A stretch of 64,000 bases of DNA, from the NCBI RefSeq assembly GCF_041146795.1, contig NC_135174.1, positions 6,573,878 through 6,637,877 of the forward strand, read 5' to 3'. Source of the DNA: Maylandia zebra. Lineage: Eukaryota > Chordata > Actinopteri > Cichliformes > Cichlidae. The position numbers were made by a program, and so were the translations under genes. Under the pieces are notes generated by a model, which saw only the letters and a list, made by a program, of their open reading frames with translations, had not been told where the DNA came from and searched no databases. Shown piece by piece: positions 57,540 through 64,000 of the stretch; the first letter of the stretch is position 1; every line of letters begins with the position of its first letter.

Positions 57540-57870
57540 TTGTCACCTTGTCAGCGCTTAGGAACTGTAAGCAGTCTACAGATTTGGAGACGAGAATTGC
57601 CGAGTGATTTGGCCGAGAGCTCTCTAAACAGACAAGGTGGAGCAGACTGGAACGGTAGGCCTCGACTGACCTTCACTGGCCCATTTGGTAACATACATTC
57701 AGCAGTGAGTCCAGATTCTGCCTGTGTAAGGAGGAGGTGTTGGGCTGTTGTGGGTGTGCCATACACACCCCCTGTTTGTTAATTGAATTACTTGTTAAAC
57801 TACCAGTATGTCTTGTTTCTTCAGACTTTAATCATCCAATCCAATAAACAACACCGAACAGGAGTCAATA
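57540..57870 (+). mobile_element. Tc1-like relic
   Basis: Contains the middle of a Tc1 transposase in decayed form ('cattcagcagtgagtccaga' encodes the D-E-S-x-F region) and an end segment with 'aaactaccagtatgtcttg', which I know as a dispersed fish repeat. Most of the gene is missing. Confidence 0.45.
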
Positions 57871-57879
57871 AGGGAAATA

Positions 57880-59700
57880 AACAGGCTTTACAGCCATATA
57901 AGGTTTATTGCCAAGAAGCATTGTTACAACAAAGAAATAATCAACCAAACACAAACTTCCTGTTCAACTCAGCAAAAATAAAAGACCTGAAAGTTCACAG
58001 AAGACAACTAAGGTGGATGAGGACAGAATTTTTTCCCATGATTAAGAAAAACAACTGTGTTGACTGATGATGTGACTGCTGACAGGAGCAGCAGGATGGA
58101 TTCTAAAGTGTACAGGGCTATACTCAGATTATACTCCCAATCAGCCAAAAGCAGCAAAACAGAGCTTTACAGTGCAAATGGTTAATGAGCCAAAACATAC
58201 TGCAAATGCAACCTAAGCTTTTCTCAAAGCAAAGAAATCAGATATTCTTCTTCATGTTGACTGCAACAGATTTTCACCCAAGTAAAAAGAATCCTTGTGT
58301 TAATTTGTCCAGTTTAATTTTGAGTGTCTGAAAATGAGGGTACCATCTATAAAAATGGCTATAATGCAATTATTATTTGGTAAAACCCCTTAAATTAAAG
58401 GAGAACATCTGTGCTTCATTCATAGTTTGTTTGATTTAAAATCCACTGAGGTGGTGAGCAGAAGCAAAACTACAAAGATCGTGCCTTTGGCCAACAAATG
58501 ATTTACCTAACTCGATTTCTTATCCAAGCAAGACAGTAGTGTGGATCTACTCATGGAACATTACAACATGTCCTTAAAATTACTAAAATGTCAACCTCCA
58601 AAAATCTGTGATGTTACTGCACAGCCTTTAGCTTTCTGTTCACGAGGTTGCTAATCCAATATCTGAATTCAATCTTTCATCTCATTCACATTACAGATTT
58701 AATTTAGAGAAACACAGAAAACATTTAATCTTAGATCAAGCTGCAGAGGCGGTGGTTGACTATTGCATGAGGCTGAGGACCAGTTATATTTTCTTGTTTT
58801 TTTCTCCTACACCCCATTTCCCTCTCATTCGCCATGGCGACCTCACCTTTCTGTCATTAAGCCAGCCAGACGCTACTTCATCTGTTAAATCGTGGCGGTT
58901 TAGATATTATTCCTAATCGCTGAAACATACTCGTTTCCCTTTTTACTCCGTGTTCATCTCGAATTTGCAGTAGAAAGTGCTTTATAACATTCACCTGCTC
59001 CTAATTATGCTGTTTGTTATCATGGTCGGCCACCTGCATGGTTTTTATGTGTGTGTGTGTGTGTGTGTGTGAATAAGAGAGAATGTTTGCTGGTAAAAAT
59101 ACATTTATATTTGATTGCATAAGTGTGTCTGCCCCTGTGTGTTAAAAGGACAGATCTTTGTTTTTTATTTAGTCTACAATGTTCATTGCTAATCGCTTAC
59201 TGTTTTTCTGCACTCCAAGTTTCCCTCATGGTCAAATAGCACAGGTTGGACCAAACAGGCACTTTTTACATTAACTACCATGTTTGTTTCCCATCTCCAT
59301 AAAAATGAAAAAAATAAATAAATAAATAAAATCGATGCAGTTTGTCACAGCATTTATCAGAAAAACAAACACAAAGGAAACAACCACAGTGTTAAAATGG
59401 TCAGAGTCTAAAAACAAAACAAAAACAAAAAAACAACAAATCTAGAGACTCTCATTGAATCAAACACTAACAGAGTCTAAGACCTTAAAGAGCGCATTTA
59501 CTTGACAGGAGGTGCAAATTAATTCATAAATGGCACTTTTTTAAAACACACGTGCCAAATGTGAGGTGACAGTTAAATTGCATGTGAACCACAACTCCTT
59601 CATTTTGGACTGGTGTAAAGGTTTTCCATCAGAAAAGTATATTTTAACTGTGATTGGGCTTAATGAAGACATGAGCTCATAATTGTGTCCTAGTAACAAG
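57880..59700. other. No recognised gene; (GT)n at 59046-59071
   Basis: The segment 58740-59040 has balanced composition, no repeat signature and homeodomain-like 'taattatg', so it could be a conserved noncoding element. This is a guess that the window alone cannot test. A (TAAA)n run lies near 59311-59330. Confidence 0.35.
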
Positions 59701-59704
59701 GTAA

Positions 59705-60480
59705 GATACACCAATCAGGCACAATATCACAACCCCTTGCCTAACATTGTGTTGGTTCCCACTTTGCTACCAAAAACACCCCTGATTTGTTGAGACATGG
59801 ATTTCATTAGACCGTCGAAGGTGTGCTGTGGTATCGGCTCCAACTTGTCAGCAACTCATACTTCAAGTCATGTAAGTTGTAAGGTGTGGCCTCTATGGAT
59901 CTGACTTGTTTGTCCAGCACATCCCACAGATACTGATATCTGGGGAATTTGGAGGTCAAGTCAACACCTCAAACTTGTTGTTCTGCTCCTCAAACCATTC
60001 CTGAACCATTATTGCTTCATGGCAGTGAGCAGTATGCTGCTGAAAGAAACCACAGCCAATAGGTGCTGTAATACCATTTCTGTCAAAGGGTTGTGTGGTC
60101 TGCAACAATGCTTAGGTAGGTGGTACATCTCAAGATAATACCCACATGGAAGGCAGGACCCAACGTTGCCCAACAGAAGATTCCCCAAAGCATCAAACTA
60201 CTTCCGTCAGCTCGCTTTCTTCCCACAGTGCATCCTGGTGCCAGGTGTTCCCAGTTCTGTTCCGATGCCCATGATTGGTCTTCAATGACCCCATCACTGC
60301 TTCATCTCTTTTCCTTCTTTGGACCACTTTTCATAAATACTAACCACTGCAGACCAGGAACACTCCATGAAACTTTTAGAGATATTCTGACCTGATCATC
60401 TTACCATCAGAGTTTGACCCTTGTCAAACCCAAATTCTTATGCTTGCCCATTTCTTTATCCAAATTTGCTAAAACCCAAA
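59705..60480 (-). mobile_element. Tc1-like element family A, copy 3
   Basis: The left end keeps the inverted repeat 'atacaccaatcaggcacaa'. The minus strand carries decayed transposase sequence parallel to copies 1 and 2, for example the block opposite 'caaaccattcctgaacc'. Many indels are present. Confidence 0.7.
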
Positions 60481-60484
60481 CAAA

Positions 60485-61740
60485 TAATACGCAAATAGTG
60501 GCTCAAATGACCGCAATGTGATTGGATTGTGGTTGATCACCATGAAATTACACTAGAGATTATATGATGCCTTTGCACGGCCCTGCTGCTCTGCAAAGGT
60601 TTTAGTCTGGATTGATTCATTGTTTTATTTCCAATAAAAATGCTCTAAGAAACCCACACGTTAAACTGTGGGCACAGTTAACAACTAAACACAGCAGAGC
60701 TCACTAACTAGCTAGTAAACTAAAACAGAACAAAAATGTGCTTTGATGAGTTAATAACAGATTTACATTGGTGTGTCGGCCACAAACAAAATTCCTGAAT
60801 CTACTTTGACCCCCTCGTCTGAGAAATTCATAAGCAGGCAGCAGTTTGGGACAATATGTTTTTAGTTTCTTCTTTCTGAGACACATCGGAGCAGAAATGT
60901 CCCAGAAAAGAATAAGTGCAGCTTTGAATGTAAACTGAGTAATTACACTCTGTAAGGGAGCAGTAGTAGCAGTATAGCAGTTGAAGACACATAATTCAGA
61001 GAAATAGAAGAATGAACGTGCTGATTGGACAGTTAGCAGGAGGTAAATGTCTGCACTTCTCTCTCATGCTGTTTTTCACTGAGTGCCAAAATCTTGTGGC
61101 TCCAGAAGCTCGACTGATGTAGATTAAGCTAGACTGGCCAAATAGACTGAAGTAGCCCAGTTGTTGTAGCTCGGGCTCCCGTGGCTCCAGGGAACCAAGC
61201 ACATTGAGTAATACAAAGGGTAATGTTTGTTTTTTAATGCAATATGTGCTGTTTTATGTGTATACTTGGCTGTTATAGACAATGTATATGTATCTGTGTG
61301 TGTCTGTGTGTGTGTGTGTGTTTGTCTCAAGTTTCCAGATGAAGCGAGGAGGTTTATGTTATTTAAATTGGCTCATACATCATGCTACCAGCCCATTATT
61401 ACTGAGGCCTGCTATCTGAGCCACACATCTCCTGCTCCCTTTTTGTGTTCTTTATTTGCATAAACTGGTCACTGGTTTGAAAAATGCTGATCACAAATGG
61501 TGCGAGGAAAAACTGGACCTATGCCTATCTGCTTCAATTTGTTCTTTCCATTTTCTTTACCGCAGCGCAGCGACGTCTGAGACTCTAGTCAAGGAAAAAC
61601 ATGGGAGGGGGAAAAAAAAGCTACTCCATTTGTGTCTTTCAGCGGTCTGATGGCTACAGCCCAAACCCACACTCACTGAAACTTATACATACATACATAC
61701 ATACATACATACAGCCCTCACATGACAGAAGATTGCAACC
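60485..61740. repeat. No gene; (GT)n near 61290-61320 and (CATA)n at 61688-61712
   Basis: Two microsatellites in otherwise unrecognised sequence. Short frames here are composition artefacts. Confidence 0.6.
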
Positions 61741-61745
61741 ACACT

Positions 61746-62816
61746 ATGGACCCAGCAGATGTTGAACTGCACGAGCGCCGGTAGGTAGCTCTCTCCCAGC
61801 TAGAGGAGGAGCTCCGGTGCAGGCCATGGCTCACCCCCGACTACAGGCGCATTTTTCATGGGACTCGTTTAGCTCTGGGGGGTCCCCGGAGACGCCATGC
61901 TGCTTCGCCTGCTGCTTCGCCTGCACTTGTGCTACCTACACTACAAGTGGGAGGTCTTCGTTTAACTTCGGACACGCATTCCTCGCTGGAGCCACAACGT
62001 TACTCCTCCCGAGGGAAACGTCGCCCACGCCGCTGTCATATGGACACTTCTGAGCAACCTGTGGTGGTGAGTATAAACAGAAAGGACTACGATCTCACCT
62101 CAGACACCTTCGGGATCTCTTTTCTCGATGATGATTTGGATTGGGAGGCCAGTTTTGGTTTAGCTCCTCACGAGCTAGTTAATGACAATATACATTCCTC
62201 TGAGATTTTTAGTTCTAAGACTGTTCATCATGGTGGGAACAAGCTAAAACCCACTTTTGCCAAGTCTGTTTTTTCTAAACCTGGCCATGTAAATTCTGAG
62301 ACTGTGAAAACTGTTAAATCAAAGACTGTTGAGACTGTTAAGACTGTTAGACGTGGTGGTAGGAAGCTAAAAAACATTTTAGACGAGTCTGTGTTTGCTG
62401 AGCCTGTCCGGCAGGTACCTGCACCTGTTTCTGACCTCCCTGGAGGCTCAGGTGAGCCCGTCCAGCAGTTTTCTTCAAGTTCTAGAGGCTCAGGGGAACT
62501 AGCTCAGCTAACTGCTAATGCACCATCCATCCCACCTTTGCTACCATCTTTACACCAGTCAATACATCTTAAACTTCTCTCCATAGCTCAGACTTTAGCT
62601 CACCTATCAGCTCCATCACCTGGTCAGTTCTCACCTCAGTCGTTTACTCAGTCGCCTGTTCAGCCAGGGGTCTCTGCACCTGCTGGCCCTATGTCTGTCT
62701 CTGCTGAAGGGTCTGAGGGGCCCGTCCAGCCACCTGCCTCCGCTGGAGGGTCCGAGGGGCCCGTCCAGCCACCTGCCTCCGCTGGAGGGTCCGTCCAGCC
62801 TGCAGCGCTACTGTAA
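61746..62816 (+). pseudogene. Proline/serine-rich ORF of an unidentified repeat element
   Basis: From the ATG at 61746 ('MDPADVELHERR') the frame is open to 62816 except for one TAG twelve codons in. Residues about 100-215 are charged with repeated 'KTVKTV'-like words. The C-terminal part contains imperfect 15-residue repeats of the type 'EGPVQPPASAGGS' (near 62700-62800). GC content is above the surroundings, and a proline-rich, alanine-rich coding pattern resumes after the solo LTR at 63421. I suspect part of a retrotransposon (gag-like position), since 'MDPA' starts are frequent there, but no diagnostic domain such as a zinc knuckle is present. Confidence 0.35.
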
Positions 62817-63416
62817 CGATTGGAATGTGATTTAACACAGGTGTTAATCAAGGAGGGAAACCTTCCCAAAAAACGGATGGAGCTGTGGAGCAGCCAAGGA
62901 ATAGACTGAATTAAAAACTGGCTCACTAAAATATAATTTATTCAATTTAAACAGTTAAAAACGTAAAGGGAATTAAAACAACTCTGGCCAGGGAAAACAC
63001 ACCATAAAAATCAATAAAACATAAACATTAAAAGTCCAGTGGTGTCCGCCACGGTGTAAAAGTCACTAAAAGTTAAAAATCCAGCCAGTCGGAGCAGAAG
63101 GGACAACCCAGCAGCGTCCTCGCCGTCCTATCAGTGTTTCCGCTCCGGAGTCCTGGAAGAGAGGGGCAGCGACAGTCACTATTCTTTAAGTGGCTATGGT
63201 TTGTTATAATGGGATAAGTCGCGAGACTTACCCCGGATGGGCAGAGTTCTTAACTCTGCCCGCCGCTTTCTGTAGCACGCCAATACCATAAAAACATGCA
63301 ATAAAACCCATAAAAATAAAACACTGTACAATATTAAAATATTAAAGAAGTAAAACACAGCAAAACATGCACAATAAAAAAAACCCTAGGTAACTTGTCC
63401 TTTACACCCCGTGACA
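62812..63416. mobile_element. Solo LTR, 605 bases
   Basis: Starts TGTAACG and ends CGTGACA, with a 4-base target duplication CTAC on each side (62808-62811 and 63417-63420). It interrupts the proline-rich ORF. The interior is AT-rich with AATAAA words and no coding region. Confidence 0.8.
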
Positions 63417-63420
63417 CTAC

Positions 63421-64000
63421 CATCTGCGGCTCCCACGCTGTCACCTGCAGCACCACTGCCTGGTCCTGCCCCGCCTGGCTTGCCTCACCTGGTCCTGTGG
63501 CTGCCAAGCTGCCGTCCAGTCCACATCCAGCACCTCAACATCGCCAGCCACCTTCCAGGCTGCTGACTGGACTTCATTGCCGTCGTGGATGGCCTCCTGA
63601 ACTGCATCGCCACCACCGCTGCCTCCCGCACGGCCAGCCTCCCGACTTGCTCAGCTGCCGCCGCCGCTGCCTCCCGCATGGCTGGCCTCCGGACCTGCCC
63701 TGTTGCCTCCAGAACTGACTTGTTTTGGGCTGTTGTGCTGTCAGCCCCCTGAACTTTTTTTGGAAGTGTTTTCCTGGCTGCCTGCACCTTTTTTAAACCT
63801 TTTTTGTTTGTTTGGTTGTTTTGAGTTGTTTTCTGGGCTCCAGTGTTTTCTGTTTTTGATCTCTAGGTCCTTGTGTTTAGTTCTTTTCGACATCCATGAC
63901 ATGACATCCGAGCAACCACGAGGTAACAGAGTAGTTCACAATTCCTGAAAACTAATCTGTAATAATAAATTGTATGTATTTTTCTGCATTTATATCAGCA
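63421..64000 (+). other. Continuation of the interrupted repeat element
   Basis: A GC-rich start with repeated 'cctcccgca'/'ctgccgcc' words up to about 63720, then a T-rich segment with many TTTT runs to about 63870. It is the right-hand part of the element that carries the proline-rich ORF; the window ends before its terminus. Confidence 0.4.

Overview
The window is vertebrate, almost certainly teleost fish, nuclear DNA. It has split genes with GT/AG introns, abundant Tc1-like elements, piggyBac and hAT elements, fish-type LINEs, tRNA-derived SINEs and long CA/TA microsatellites. No prokaryotic features, CRISPR array, rRNA or functional tRNA gene were seen.

Host genes. Two are well supported. 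(1) A gene on + (coding 19604-25765) carries its whole 2053-codon reading frame in one exon. It encodes a muscle-type, mostly disordered protein of the C10orf71 (CEFIP) / C4orf54 group. (2) A five-exon gene on - (29589-32765) encodes an intact 379-residue TGF-beta/BMP-family ligand that I recognise as ADMP (anti-dorsalizing morphogenetic protein). The two converge tail to tail. A third, smaller gene on - (46182-46886) encodes a 234-residue apolipoprotein-L-like helical protein with a central hydrophobic hairpin; its upstream exon carries interferon-response-like motifs. Three short exons on - (14628-14688 signal peptide, 6193-6243 stalk, 3523-3611 transmembrane) have matching phases and may belong to a cell-surface receptor gene, but no ectodomain exon was identified.

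Mobile elements fill most of the rest. 1-8 kb: a Penelope-like fragment with inverted ends, Tc1-like family A copy 1, and Tc1-like family B copy 1 embedded in microsatellites. 8.4-16.7 kb: a LINE nuclease fragment, a nearly intact hAT transposase with one frameshift, several Tc1 relics and SINEs. 27-38 kb: a CR1/Rex-like LINE end, Tc1 family A copy 2 inside admp intron 4, an L2-like LINE, and a SINE. 42-44 kb: a piggyBac MITE and family B copy 2, inverted relative to copy 1. 47.6-57.3 kb: a solo LTR, then a three-level nest in which a hAT-type MITE contains a Tc1 element that contains an L1-like LINE; each level has its own target-site duplication. 57-64 kb: more Tc1 relics, and a proline-rich ORF of unknown origin broken by a second solo LTR.

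The clearest unusual signals are the nested insertion with a probable LINE 3' transduction, the internally deleted but repeatedly mobilised Tc1 family B whose inverted pair brackets both main host genes, the possible receptor exons on the left, and the interferon-type motif at the ApoL-like gene. I did not find a wholly new biological system. Positions of splice sites, duplications and element ends were read by eye.
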